Positions 35,401 through 42,725 of a stretch of DNA of 64,000 bases are shown in pieces. Both the position numbers and the translations under genes were made by a program. The notes under the pieces are model-generated. The model worked only from the letters and a program-made list of their open reading frames with translations, did not search any database and was not told where the DNA came from. The stretch's first letter is position 1; every line of letters starts with the position of its first letter. The stretch covers positions 310,001 to 374,000 of the forward strand of contig NZ_CP045119.1 of NCBI RefSeq assembly GCF_011492945.1. The letters are read 5' to 3'. The DNA is from Rubrobacter tropicus. Its GTDB lineage: Bacteria; Actinomycetota; Rubrobacteria; Rubrobacterales; Rubrobacteraceae.

Positions 35401-35805
35401 CCCACGGCGAGCCTGGCGAGCGCCCTTGCGGGCCTCAAGATCTCGCGGAGGGATGAGGGATCCGCCATACGCCGTCGCCTGTTGCGCCTTACCAGAGATC
35501 TGGTCGACGGGGCTCGCGCGCTGGGCTTCGCCGTCGACAACAACGAAAGGTTTCCGCTCGTCGGCGTGAGGATCGGCGACGTGGACGCCGTCATCAGAGC
35601 CTGCAACGTCCTGTGGGACCACGGTATCCTCTTGACGCCCGCCTTGTACCCCGCGGTGCCCATGGACCGCGGCGCACTGCGCTTCACGGTCACCGCAGCC
35701 AACACTGAAGAGCAGGTCCAGCGGGCGATCGAAGGTCTGCGGAGGGTTCGCGAAGAGGTATTCCCGCACGGGCATCCTTCAGCGCTCGCCGCGTCGGCGG
35801 AGTAA
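32458..35805 (+). CDS. Fatty acyl-AMP ligase - acyl carrier protein - alpha-oxoamine synthase fusion
   Basis: An 1115-residue three-domain enzyme. Residues ~20-600 are an FAAL adenylation domain (Y190-T-S-G-S-T-S-S-P-K-G-V; W-E-A-F-Y-P-A-Y-G-L-A-E-A-T typical of FAALs). Residues ~615-695 are an ACP with phosphopantetheine serine S652 in G-L-D-S-L. Residues ~705-1105 are a PLP-dependent alpha-oxoamine synthase (D-D-A-H-G-I-G-V; PLP lysine K949 in M-S-K-A-F). Together they should activate a fatty acid, load it on the built-in ACP and condense it with an amino acid with loss of CO2, giving a long-chain alpha-aminoketone such as 3-ketosphinganine. ATG 32458 follows GGAGGGGG. No tailoring genes adjoin. 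Confidence 0.9.
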   Translation: MVLHKGGRQEVPDDLRPPFPDDEVEPDTLIDLLVHRASHQARDQAFMFLEDGESAGDFVDYAGLDGRARDVAARLQALGVETGERVLLFYPPGLDYAAAFLGCLYAGVVAVPAYPPRLNRPISRLRSIATDSGATVALAPSPVLSNLEKRLAHAPEMRSLRWLSTDDGEDRAEAWRRPEVDADTLAFLQYTSGSTSSPKGVMVTHGNLLHNLALIYHGFGHSAGSHMVSWLPPYHDMGLIVGILQPLYGGFPATLMPPASFMQRPLGWLRAISRTGADSAGAPNFAYDLCARVITPEERATLDLSGWKLAFSGAEPIRRETLERFAEAFAPCGFRWEAFYPAYGLAEATVFVSGGRRQDPPVVLPLEGAELERDRVAVAASDGGQRSIVGCGRAPADQEIVVVDPKTLTVCPPDRVGEVWVSGPSVAQGYWGRPEETKDTFGAYLADTGEGTFLRTGDLGFLHHGELFITGRLNDLIIVRGRNHYPQDIELTAEQSHAALRPDCSAAFSVDIDGDERLVIVHELERSHVKNVDADEVAAAVRSAVADLHELEAHTIVLVRTGSIPKTSSGKIQRRATRAAYLEGSLPVVATDELSDDAGRQDTEEEGDPVAPEVAGEADRVLDTVGDFVRRRGRTEPVRPSDSLRGDLGLDSLAIAEMLMDLESAFEVRMGDSVIADSRTAEDVVGEVLRARQTDAGGPSESDGIAGLQERIFRQIPQLGAVVNEQDGRSVKIGGRWCADFASANYLGLDLHPEVLAAIPDAIRRWGVHPSWTRAVASPQIYDDLERELADFVGVPDVLVFPTITLLHSGVLPVLAGADGLILLDRAVHTSMQEAAYLAKARGTAVDWFDHNDPQDLERVLELHRGRPRKIIAVDGVYSMSGAYPPLPEFARLARKHEARVYVDDAHGIGVVGENPTPDNPYGDWGNGIVRHLGLRYGREIVYVGGMSKAFSSMAAFVSCSDEDEKRRLAMASTAVFSGPCPTASLASALAGLKISRRDEGSAIRRRLLRLTRDLVDGARALGFAVDNNERFPLVGVRIGDVDAVIRACNVLWDHGILLTPALYPAVPMDRGALRFTVTAANTEEQVQRAIEGLRRVREEVFPHGHPSALAASAE

Positions 35806-36042
35806 ACGGCCGGGCCGCTCCTTGTCGAGAACGTCTCCTCGACCCGCACCCAAGGGCGGGCCAAGGCGCGGCCCAAGGCCATTGCCGGCGTCGGCTACAG
35901 AGCGATCCGCCGGCAAACCTCTCCACGATGATGTGGGAGCCGAATGCCACCAGGTGGGTTATCTTCTTGCGCTCGGATGATTGGACTCAGTGAACGTTCG
36001 ACAGTCCTGTTTACGCAGCCCCTGACGCCCGAAGCCTACTCT

Positions 36043-36525
36043 TTAGTTTTCGGGCGAGGGTGGCGCGAGCTTGCCGCTTCCTTCTTCGATCTGGCGCCGG
36101 ATGGATTCGAGGGTTGCGGCGAGTGACTCTTCGAGAAGGTTGCGGTCGTCGCTGGACTCCTCCTGGATCTCACCTTCTACGGACCGCGGGCCGAAGGAGA
36201 GGTGGACGGTTACCTCGCTCTGGCCGTCTCCTTTCCCGGACACCTCCAGCCGGCCCGAGTAGTCCCGGCCGGTCTCGGCGCCCCAGCGCATCGTGCGGGC
36301 GTCGGCGTCCACGTCGAAGTAGCCCTCGCTCTCGAACTCTCCTCTGTCCGGGATCTCGACGTGCATCCGCACCTTTTCACCGGGGTTGTCTCCCGCCGAT
36401 GCCCCGTCGATGCCTGCGTCTTTTATGGGCGGCAGGTACTTCGGGAGGTTCTCGACGTCGGAGACCCAGGCGAACACCTCGTTCGCGGGGGCGGCTATCG
36501 TCTCGCTCTGCTCGTACTCTCGCAC
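36043..36525 (-). CDS. SRPBCC/START-like domain protein
   Basis: A 160-residue cytosolic protein with the polyketide cyclase/dehydrase pattern: Y-E-Q-S-E-T-I-A-A-P-A-N-E-V-F-A-W-V-S-D-V-E-N in pieces, a beta-rich middle and a long C-terminal helix (L-E-E-S-L-A-A-T-L-E-S-I-R-R-Q-I). Such domains bind hydrophobic ligands. GTG 36525 is preceded by AGGAGG that touches the stop of the gene before it, so translation is coupled. Last gene of the stress-type cluster. Confidence 0.82.
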   Translation of the reverse strand: MREYEQSETIAAPANEVFAWVSDVENLPKYLPPIKDAGIDGASAGDNPGEKVRMHVEIPDRGEFESEGYFDVDADARTMRWGAETGRDYSGRLEVSGKGDGQSEVTVHLSFGPRSVEGEIQEESSDDRNLLEESLAATLESIRRQIEEGSGKLAPPSPEN

Positions 36526-36534
36526 CCCGTCCTC

Positions 36535-36897
36535 CTAAACCCTTGTCGCCCTGTCCGTCAACGCGTCGCCTTCTTTGCCGAGCAAGACGCCGAGTTGCGA
36601 GAGTTTGCGGCCTACCTGCTCTCCGACCTCGGCGCCGGCCACCCGCTCGACCTGGTCCCCCAAAGACATCAGCAACGCGCCGACGCTTACGGGGTCGAAA
36701 CCGTCGGGGTCCAACTGGGCCTTCAACTCGGAGAGGGTCTCCGCCACCGCGCTCAGGCCCGGGTCGCCGGAGGCCGCGAGCCTCTCCTGCCAGGCGGATA
36801 TCTCGGGCAACGCCGCCGACACGCCCAGGCGCACCACGCCTTCTCCCAGCGAAGCCACCGTAAGGTCCAGCGCGCCGCCGATGTCGTTCTCCGCCAC
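36535..36897 (-). CDS. Small acidic helical protein of unknown function
   Basis: A ~120-residue soluble, mostly helical protein starting at GTG 36897 behind GAGGAG (V-A-E-N-D-I-G-G-A-L-D-L-T-V). The frame is open to 36987 but lacks a better ribosome site. It sits between the MscS-like channel and the SRPBCC gene on the same strand. No family recognised. Confidence 0.6.
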   Translation of the reverse strand: MAENDIGGALDLTVASLGEGVVRLGVSAALPEISAWQERLAASGDPGLSAVAETLSELKAQLDPDGFDPVSVGALLMSLGDQVERVAGAEVGEQVGRKLSQLGVLLGKEGDALTDRATRV

Positions 36898-37046
36898 TCT
36901 CGTCTCCTCATCGCCAACGGATACCGTCGCGAACCATTGTGCCCCGCGGGATCGCCCCGGCACTGTGGCAGAGAACACCCGGAGCAAGAGAAAGGCGGGA
37001 CCCGAAGGGCCCAGCCCGCTCTGGACGCCACGGGTTTCGTTTGGCG

Positions 37047-37766
37047 CTACTCCTTGCGGGGGGTGGGACGGGCGGTCGGCCTGTCCTCGGCGGAGCCGTC
37101 CTGCCGCTCTATCTTTTCGCGGGCTTCGCCCCTACGGGCGTAGGCGCTCTCGACTATGTCCTGGGCCACGTTGCGGGCGCCCCAGCCGAAGGCTATGGCC
37201 GCGGCGAGGGCGACGGCGCCGAGCACTATCAGGAACGTGGGGGCGGTGAGCTGGACCGCGATCCCGAGCTGCGTCAGCGCCGCGAAGATCGCGTACACCA
37301 TGATCGCCGCCTGCGCCACGGTGCCGAGCACGTCGATACCGGTGGCCCCGCGCACCAGCCCGGCGACGAACTGGGCCAGAAGGCCGGCCAGTACCAGGAT
37401 CAGGACGGCCGCTATGATGTTCGGGATGTAGGCGATGAGCTGGCTGAAGACCGCCGAGACCTGCTGGATGCCCAGGGCGTCCGTCGCCATCGTGATCGCG
37501 ATGATGAACACGAACCAGAAGACCAGCTTGCCCAGAATGGTCGCCGGCGTCTGCCTGGTGTCGGCCCTGTCGAAGTACTGCTTTATGCCGCTGCGCTCCA
37601 TCCAACCGTCGAAGCCTATGCTCTTCAAGACCCGGCTGACGACGGCCTGCAGGATCTTGGCCACGACGTAGCCGATGATCAGTATGATTATCGCGCCGAT
37701 GAGCTGAGGAATGAAGGCGAAGAAGGCGTTCAACCCCTGGGACAGGGACTGGGTTACTGACTGCAT
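37047..37766 (-). CDS. MscS-like / CmpX-type membrane protein with conserved TM helices
   Basis: A 239-residue protein with about five membrane segments in repeated pairs, first I-P-Q-L-I-G-A-I-I-I-L-I-I-G-Y-V-V-A-K and then Y-I-P-N-I-I-A-A-V-L-I-L-V-L-A-G. This is the conserved TM helix repeat (PF05552) seen in mechanosensitive-channel-like proteins. The full MscS beta domain is missing. A role in osmotic or membrane-tension response fits the neighbouring aquaporin, but is inferred. Confidence 0.8.
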   Translation of the reverse strand: MQSVTQSLSQGLNAFFAFIPQLIGAIIILIIGYVVAKILQAVVSRVLKSIGFDGWMERSGIKQYFDRADTRQTPATILGKLVFWFVFIIAITMATDALGIQQVSAVFSQLIAYIPNIIAAVLILVLAGLLAQFVAGLVRGATGIDVLGTVAQAAIMVYAIFAALTQLGIAVQLTAPTFLIVLGAVALAAAIAFGWGARNVAQDIVESAYARRGEAREKIERQDGSAEDRPTARPTPRKE

Positions 37767-37807
37767 TCGTTTGTTTCCTTTTTCTGTTCTTGTCTACGCA
37801 ACAGCGA

Positions 37808-37838
37808 GGGCGGCGGGGTCTCGAAGACCCCGCCGCCC
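37808..37838 (-). terminator. Strong hairpin after the TIGR04086-like gene
   Basis: Arms 37808-37821 and 37825-37838 are perfect 14-base reverse complements with a 3-base loop, just downstream of the membrane protein gene (stop at 37855) and before the channel gene. It probably ends or attenuates transcription within the cluster. Confidence 0.7.
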
Positions 37839-37854
37839 CTGTGACGAATCCTTG

Positions 37855-38490
37855 TTACGGTCGCGCCTGGCCGGTCTTCGCGCCCTTGGACCCGCCGAGG
37901 GCCCCGCCGAGGAACGGCGCGAGGAGCACGAGGATGCCGCCTATTATGGCCGCGATGCCGAGCCCCTCGGGCACGCTCGTCGGGATCGCCTGCGTGAGGC
38001 CCGGCGGTACCGCGCTTGCGAGGGCGTCACCGAAGACCCCACCGAGCACGCCGCCCGCGACGGCGAAGATTATCGCGACGATGAGGGCGAGGAGGGCCAC
38101 CAATAGGCCGTGCTTGGCCCCTGAACGGCTCGCCATCCTGCCGGCCACGTAACCGCCGATCAGGAACGCCAGGAACAGGGTGATCACGGCTCCCACGATG
38201 CTGGATATGCCGCCCCCGGATGCCCCGAGACCTAAAGCCGCGATGAGCCCGCCCACGATGGCGCCGACGATGCCGGTGAGGATGAACCCGGCACCAAGCG
38301 CCGCGAGCCAGCCGAAGACGACGCTGGTCCAACTCGTGCCCAGCTCGCTCTCCCTGCGCTTCCGATCCGCCTCGTGGTCCCGGCGTGCCTCGCCCACCCT
38401 GCGCGGGCCGGACTCCGTCCCTCCGCCGGAGCGCGCGTCGTGCTCGTCCACCTTCGGCGCGTTCTGGTTTCCTCTGTCTCTGTCGGTCAT
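37855..38490 (-). CDS. Small membrane protein, TIGR04086/YrzE-like
   Basis: A 211-residue protein. The first ~50 residues are charged and probably disordered; then five to six hydrophobic segments rich in Gly/Ala/Ile follow (G-W-L-A-A-L-G-A-G-F-I-L, G-G-Y-V-A-G-R-M). The G-x-x-A-G-R-x-A pattern is typical of TIGR04086-type proteins. ATG 38490 has AGGAGGC upstream. Function unknown. Confidence 0.7.
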   Translation of the reverse strand: MTDRDRGNQNAPKVDEHDARSGGGTESGPRRVGEARRDHEADRKRRESELGTSWTSVVFGWLAALGAGFILTGIVGAIVGGLIAALGLGASGGGISSIVGAVITLFLAFLIGGYVAGRMASRSGAKHGLLVALLALIVAIIFAVAGGVLGGVFGDALASAVPPGLTQAIPTSVPEGLGIAAIIGGILVLLAPFLGGALGGSKGAKTGQARP

Positions 38491-38519
38491 TCTCGTGCCT
38501 CCTGGTTCGCGAATCGTCG

Positions 38520-39479
38520 TTACGACGGGGTCTCGGCCTGGGCCATGGTGCGGTCGTAGAGGAACGCCGCCAGCACGCCGCCGATGATCGGGCCCAGGAT
38601 GTAGAGCCACGCGCTCGTCAGGTCGCCCGCCACGAGCATCGGCCCGAGCGCCCGCACGGGGTTGACCGCGCCGCCGGTAACGGGCCCCGCTATGAAGACC
38701 CCGACGGCGAGCGCGAAGCCCACCGCGATCGGGGCTATGGGCGCCGGCGCCCTGTCGTCCGTCGCTACCGCCATTACCACGAAGACGAGGATGAAGGTTA
38801 TGAGTATCTCCAGAAGGAAAGCCTGGAGATCCCCGACCCCCTGCGCCGGGTAGGTCGCGGCCAGCTTCGCCTCGACCCTGCCGGGCCCGCCGAACGCGAG
38901 CCAGGTGCCCAAAGCGCCGAGCACGGCCCCGACGAGCTGCGCCCCGATGTAGAAGGGCACGGACTTCCACGGGAACTTGCCCGTGGCGGCCATGCCCAGC
39001 GTTACGGCGGGGTTGACGTGGGCGCCCGAGACGTGGCCCACGGCGGCCACCACCGCCGCAAGCGCGAGGCCGAAGGCGAGGGCTATCGCCAGCGAGTCGT
39101 AGGCGGCGCCCGCCGTCGGGAGGTTCAGGATGGCGCCGACGGCGACGGCCGTACCGCCGAAGACCAGGATGAAGGTGCCGACGAGCTCGGCCAGAGCGGC
39201 GCCGAAGATCGGGTCGCTCGTGCTGCTGCCGTAGAGGCCGTCGCCCTTGAGCTCCTCTTCCCTCTCGATGAGCGCCTCTTTGGCGGCGCGGCGCATCTCT
39301 TCCCTGGTGGTGCGATCTCCGCCCGCTCCTGCCGCGCCGCTGCCCGTCCGGGCCTCACCCGGCGCGCGGCGCCGGACGTCCGGGGATGGATCGTACCTCT
39401 CCCCATTCTCCCCGTCGGTGGCGAGGCGCGAGGCCTCCGCACGCCGCAACTCTTCTCGTCTGTTTCCTTCTGAATCCAA
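38520..39479 (-). CDS. Aquaporin/glycerol facilitator (MIP family) with long charged N-terminus
   Basis: A 319-residue protein. Residues 1 to ~85 are a charged tail; the channel has six helices. The first pore motif is N-P-A in H-V-N-P-A-V-T-L-G, the second is N-P-V in A-V-N-P-V-R-A-L-G-P, a variant of the usual N-P-A. It conducts water or small solutes. TTG 39479 follows GGGGGACGG. Its place in a stress cluster with a channel-like protein suggests osmotic adaptation. Confidence 0.86.
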   Translation of the reverse strand: MDSEGNRREELRRAEASRLATDGENGERYDPSPDVRRRAPGEARTGSGAAGAGGDRTTREEMRRAAKEALIEREEELKGDGLYGSSTSDPIFGAALAELVGTFILVFGGTAVAVGAILNLPTAGAAYDSLAIALAFGLALAAVVAAVGHVSGAHVNPAVTLGMAATGKFPWKSVPFYIGAQLVGAVLGALGTWLAFGGPGRVEAKLAATYPAQGVGDLQAFLLEILITFILVFVVMAVATDDRAPAPIAPIAVGFALAVGVFIAGPVTGGAVNPVRALGPMLVAGDLTSAWLYILGPIIGGVLAAFLYDRTMAQAETPS

Positions 39480-39526
39480 ACGTCCGTCCCCCTTCGGTGG
39501 TCTTGGTCGTGTTTTCGGTCCGTTCT

Positions 39527-39772
39527 TTACTTGAGCGCGCTCGGTATGAGGACCTGGCGCTCGGTGTCGAAGTACAGGCTCTCGCTCGACTGGATCAGCT
39601 TGATCAGGACCTTGGTGTCCTGGGCGACCGGGCGGATAACGTACTCCTCCGCACCGTTGTCCAAAACGAACTGGAGGGAGAACTTGCCCGGCTCTCCATC
39701 GCCCTGCTCGCTCCAGTTGGCGTGTATGTCGGTTACCTGCCTGACCTTGATGCCCTGCGCGTTGTCCGCCAT
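39527..39772 (-). CDS. 81-residue protein of unknown family (tandem paralogue 1)
   Basis: A soluble small beta-rich protein with V-R-Q-V-T-D-I-H-A-N-W-S-E-Q-G-D, P-G-K-F-S-L-Q-F-V-L-D-N-G-A-E-E and a closing E-S-L-Y-F-D. It is about 60% identical (49 of 81 by eye) to the gene immediately upstream. ATG start with an AGGAG site. No known domain recognised. Confidence 0.75.
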   Translation of the reverse strand: MADNAQGIKVRQVTDIHANWSEQGDGEPGKFSLQFVLDNGAEEYVIRPVAQDTKVLIKLIQSSESLYFDTERQVLIPSALK

Positions 39773-39812
39773 GGGTCGGACTCCTTCCGTTTCGCCTTGA
39801 TGAGTGCGTGTG

Positions 39813-40058
39813 CTAGGTGATGTCCCTGAACAGCAGGACGCCGCGTCCTAGGTCGAAGTAGAGACTCTCGCCCGCCGCGAACAGGTCCATCAGCACGTCC
39901 GCGTCCTCCGAGGTCGGACGGATCACGCGCTCCTCGGCGCCGTTGTCCAGGACGAGCTGGAATGAGAACTTGCCGGGGGCCTCGTCCCCCTGCTCGCTCC
40001 AGTTCGAGTGGATGTCCGTAACCTGGCGGACCTGTATCTTCTCCGTGTAGTCGCTCAT
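39813..40058 (-). CDS. 81-residue protein of unknown family (tandem paralogue 2)
   Basis: Same length and same motif blocks as its downstream neighbour (I-H-S-N-W-S-E-Q-G-D, V-L-D-N-G-A-E-E-R-V-I-R-P). It begins at ATG 40058 behind AAGGGG. The two copies arose by tandem duplication. Their place next to DUF2382 proteins hints at a stress role. Confidence 0.75.
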   Translation of the reverse strand: MSDYTEKIQVRQVTDIHSNWSEQGDEAPGKFSFQLVLDNGAEERVIRPTSEDADVLMDLFAAGESLYFDLGRGVLLFRDIT

Positions 40059-40112
40059 GGAACCCCTTTCCTATCCGGGACGGACCTCGAAGATCCGCCC
40101 TTCTGCTTTCCG

Positions 40113-40568
40113 CTACCGCGCGCCCCTGGTGGTCTGGTCGTCTATCTCGACCTCTTCCTTGCGGAGGTCCACCTCGACGACCTCCTCTTCCTCGACCACC
40201 CTCTTGCGCAGCCGGATCTCCTCTTTCAGCACGACCCGCTTGGTGACCACCACCTCCTCCTCGAAGACCTGCACGACGACCTCTTCGTCGCCGAACTCGA
40301 ACTCGGCCCCCGAAACCTCCCTGTCCATCTGCACCCGCTCGACGTCGACCTGCTCGCGCCTCTTGGGTACCCGCACCTCCTCGCGCTCGGTGTGCACGCT
40401 CTTCTTGACGTTCACGGAGCCGGCCTCGCGCTGGCGGACGCCGGCGCGGAGCTCCTCCTCGGAGCGTTGAACTCTTAGATCTTCGTGCTCCGTACCACCG
40501 CGCTCGTCCGCCGTCGTACCCTCGGGAACGTCCCCCGGCGGCCGTTCGTCGCGCTCTTCATTGATCAA
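40113..40568 (-). CDS. DUF2382 (YsnF/AvaK-type) stress protein, single domain
   Basis: A 151-residue, highly charged protein with the DUF2382 repeat pattern (L-R-V-Q-R-S-E-E-E-L-R-A-G, then alternating E/V/R strands to the end). It starts at TTG 40568 behind GAGGAGG. YsnF-type proteins belong to general stress regulons in other bacteria. It shares its motif order with the longer protein upstream. Confidence 0.85.
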   Translation of the reverse strand: MINEERDERPPGDVPEGTTADERGGTEHEDLRVQRSEEELRAGVRQREAGSVNVKKSVHTEREEVRVPKRREQVDVERVQMDREVSGAEFEFGDEEVVVQVFEEEVVVTKRVVLKEEIRLRKRVVEEEEVVEVDLRKEEVEIDDQTTRGAR

Positions 40569-40605
40569 AACGGACCTCCTCAGGCCGAGAACCGACCAAA
40601 GCGAA

Positions 40606-40636
40606 GGGGATGCGACGGACTACCCGCCGCATCCCC
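40606..40636 (-). terminator. Hairpin downstream of the PRC-barrel/DUF2382 gene
   Basis: GGGGATGCG (40606-40614) pairs with CGCATCCCC (40628-40636), 19 bases past the stop of the minus-strand gene. Loop 13 bases. Likely partial terminator before the next DUF2382 gene. Confidence 0.5.
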
Positions 40637-40654
40637 CAGAACAAGGTTTCGACC

Positions 40655-41569
40655 TTACCTGTCGAGGCCGCTGCCCCGCTCGGTGGCGTCTTCGACGTCG
40701 ATCTCCTCGCGGCGGACGTCGTCCTCGACGACCTCGGTGTCCTCCACCACGTCCTTGCGCAAGCGCACCTCCTCCTTGGCCACGGCCCGCTTGTCGGTGA
40801 CGACCTCCTCCTCGGTCACCGGCACCGAGACCTCCTCCTCGCCGATCTGGGCCTCGGTCGCCTCGCCGGAGACGGGCACCCGCTCGACGCTGACCTCCTC
40901 GTGCTTGACCGGGACCTCGATGCGCTCGCGGTCGGTGCGCACGCGCTTGCGGACCCTCATGGCGCCCGCCTCGCGCTCGCGGGTGCCCGCCCGGAGCTCT
41001 TCTTCGGAGCGCTGCACCCTCAGCTCGTCGCGGTCCTCGAGGTCGTCGCCGCGGCTCTGGTTGACGCCCTCGTCGTTCGAGTCGTGCTCGCGGAACTCGC
41101 CGGTCTCGGTGTCGCCCATGCTCATGCCCGCGCCCACGGTGCCGGCCGAGGTCGAGCCGGTCGTGCCGGCGCCGGAGTGCTCCGCGCCCTCGTCGCCGTA
41201 GTACTCGCCGTAGGAGCCGCGGTCGTCGGTGCCCGTGGCGGCGCCGAGGCCGTAGTAGGAGCGGATCTCGCCCTCGTACTCGGGGGTGATCTCCCGGTCG
41301 TCGTCGAAGGAGGGGCCGTTCTTGACGGTGTCCTTGTCAGAGGAGACGGTGATCGTGCTGTTCGCCTCGTCGGTGGTGGCCATGTCGGCCGGGATCAGCG
41401 TGGAGCTGGTGCCCAGAAAGCCCATCTTCACGCCGAAGTACTCGGGCTGGTCGTTCTCGTCGAGGAACAGGTCGTCGACCTTGCCGATCTTGCTCCCGGA
41501 GTTGTCGTAGACGGTGTAGCCCGCGTACCTGTCCTCTATCGCCGTGAAACCGTCGCTGCGATTCTCCAT
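40655..41569 (-). CDS. PRC-barrel + DUF2382 stress protein
   Basis: A 304-residue protein. A PRC-barrel lies at about 8-85 (G-Y-T-V-Y-D-N-S-G-S-K-I-G-K-V-D-D-L-F-L), a low-complexity acidic/Gly linker follows, and a DUF2382 domain fills ~185-300. The ATG at 41569 is preceded by GGAGGC; the longer frame to 41740 is not credible. It is the first gene of the minus-strand cluster and diverges from the HTH-MEDS regulator. Confidence 0.87.
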   Translation of the reverse strand: MENRSDGFTAIEDRYAGYTVYDNSGSKIGKVDDLFLDENDQPEYFGVKMGFLGTSSTLIPADMATTDEANSTITVSSDKDTVKNGPSFDDDREITPEYEGEIRSYYGLGAATGTDDRGSYGEYYGDEGAEHSGAGTTGSTSAGTVGAGMSMGDTETGEFREHDSNDEGVNQSRGDDLEDRDELRVQRSEEELRAGTREREAGAMRVRKRVRTDRERIEVPVKHEEVSVERVPVSGEATEAQIGEEEVSVPVTEEEVVTDKRAVAKEEVRLRKDVVEDTEVVEDDVRREEIDVEDATERGSGLDR

Positions 41570-41952
41570 TGCTCTGCCTCCTTCGTAGGATTTCGGCCTC
41601 GTACTTTTGTCGAAGCCTGACCTTGCGTACTTGTCCCGCCAATGGTGTCCGGGATTACTTCGACCTCTACCCCTCGAAACGTTCACGCAAAAGCGATTTC
41701 GCGCCCAACTCAAATAAATGGACCGAAAGGTGCAGGCCACCCGTCCGAAAACACTCCCGGTGCTACACGCCAGAGTTTTGCCTTCGCACCTCCTTTTTCC
41801 GTCTCACAACGCGCTCGACACTGTGCTGTCCGGTATCGTTACGCCCAAAGGTTTACATTCAAGTAGTGTAAAGTCAAGTAAAGTCCATAAAAGTACAATA
41901 AAGAAACTGCTATGATCTGTCTCCGGGTAGGCAGAGAGAAGGTTGGGAAGAC
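41570..41952. promoter_or_regulatory. Divergent regulatory region with five phased 10-bp direct repeats
   Basis: Within this 383-base gap, AAGT recurs exactly every ten bases at 41861, 41871, 41881 and 41891, with AAGA at 41901; several units end in TA. They lead straight into TATGAT (41911-41916), a good -10 for the HTH-MEDS gene, and cover the place of a -35 box, where no consensus is seen. The area is AT-rich against a GC-rich background. One-helical-turn spacing fits head-to-tail binding by a BldC/MerR-like protein. No clear promoter is visible for the divergent stress genes. Confidence 0.65.
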
Positions 41953-42711
41953 GTGGGCAACGTTTCTAACGGGAAAAAGGATCTGCTGGACGTGGCGGAG
42001 GTGTCCGAGTACCTGGGGGTTGGATCTGTAACGGTCTACCGCTGGTGTCGGGAGGGCCGTCTGCCGTGTTTGAAGGTCGGAAAGTCCTGGCGCATAAGGC
42101 GTGAGTCGTTGGAGGATTTTCTGAGCCGGGGGGAGCGACCGACCACGCTCGTCGGGCAGTTGCGGCAGTACCTGGCGGTGCCCGACAGCGTGATCGCCAT
42201 AGCCCAGACCACGGAGTTGTTGCACCAGCTCGACGCCGCTTTCCTGCAAGTGGGGGAGGCGCACGGGGGGTTGCTCGTCAAGTTCCACGGTGGCGAGCCG
42301 ACTTCCAACGAGAATGAGTTGCGGGCGGAGTTGAACCGGGCCGGGCTCGACGTGCCCCGTCTGGAGAGCGAGGGTCGCCTGGTCTTCGTCGCCGAGAAGG
42401 ACCCGAAGGTCCCGCGGGCCGACGCCCTGCGACGGTTCATCAAAGAGCAGGCGGCCGAAGGTCGCACCATCTGGGCCACATTCGACTGGACGCAGAGTGC
42501 GAGTCTGGAGGAGGCGCTGGAGCAGCAGGAGGCGTTGACGGAGATCGCCAACGCCGGCCAGCTCGTCATCAAGACGGCCCTGCTAGAGCGGGTGACGGAC
42601 GAATGGACAGCCGAGGAGCGGCGCCGGGCGCAGGCGGCGCACGCCGGCATGATCTGGCTCTCCGAGGCCGGCCTCTCGCTGAGTCGCGTCACGCCGTTGT
42701 CCGCGGGATAG
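41953..42711 (+). CDS. BldC/MerR-type HTH protein with MEDS/DcmR-like sensory domain
   Basis: A 252-residue regulator. Residues ~10-58 form an excisionase/MerR-type winged helix (L-L-D-V-A-E-V-S-E-Y-L-G-V, T-V-Y-R-W-C-R-E-G-R-L-P, G-K-S-W-R-I-R-R). The rest (from ~75) is an alpha/beta domain resembling the MEDS/DcmR sensory fold seen in regulators and in redox or one-carbon sensing proteins; this part is less certain. GTG 41953 follows GGGAAGAC. It diverges from the stress cluster and its own promoter holds phased repeats, so autoregulation and control of that cluster are likely. Confidence 0.75.
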   Translation: MGNVSNGKKDLLDVAEVSEYLGVGSVTVYRWCREGRLPCLKVGKSWRIRRESLEDFLSRGERPTTLVGQLRQYLAVPDSVIAIAQTTELLHQLDAAFLQVGEAHGGLLVKFHGGEPTSNENELRAELNRAGLDVPRLESEGRLVFVAEKDPKVPRADALRRFIKEQAAEGRTIWATFDWTQSASLEEALEQQEALTEIANAGQLVIKTALLERVTDEWTAEERRRAQAAHAGMIWLSEAGLSLSRVTPLSAG

Positions 42712-42725
42712 AAAAAGGAGGAAGG

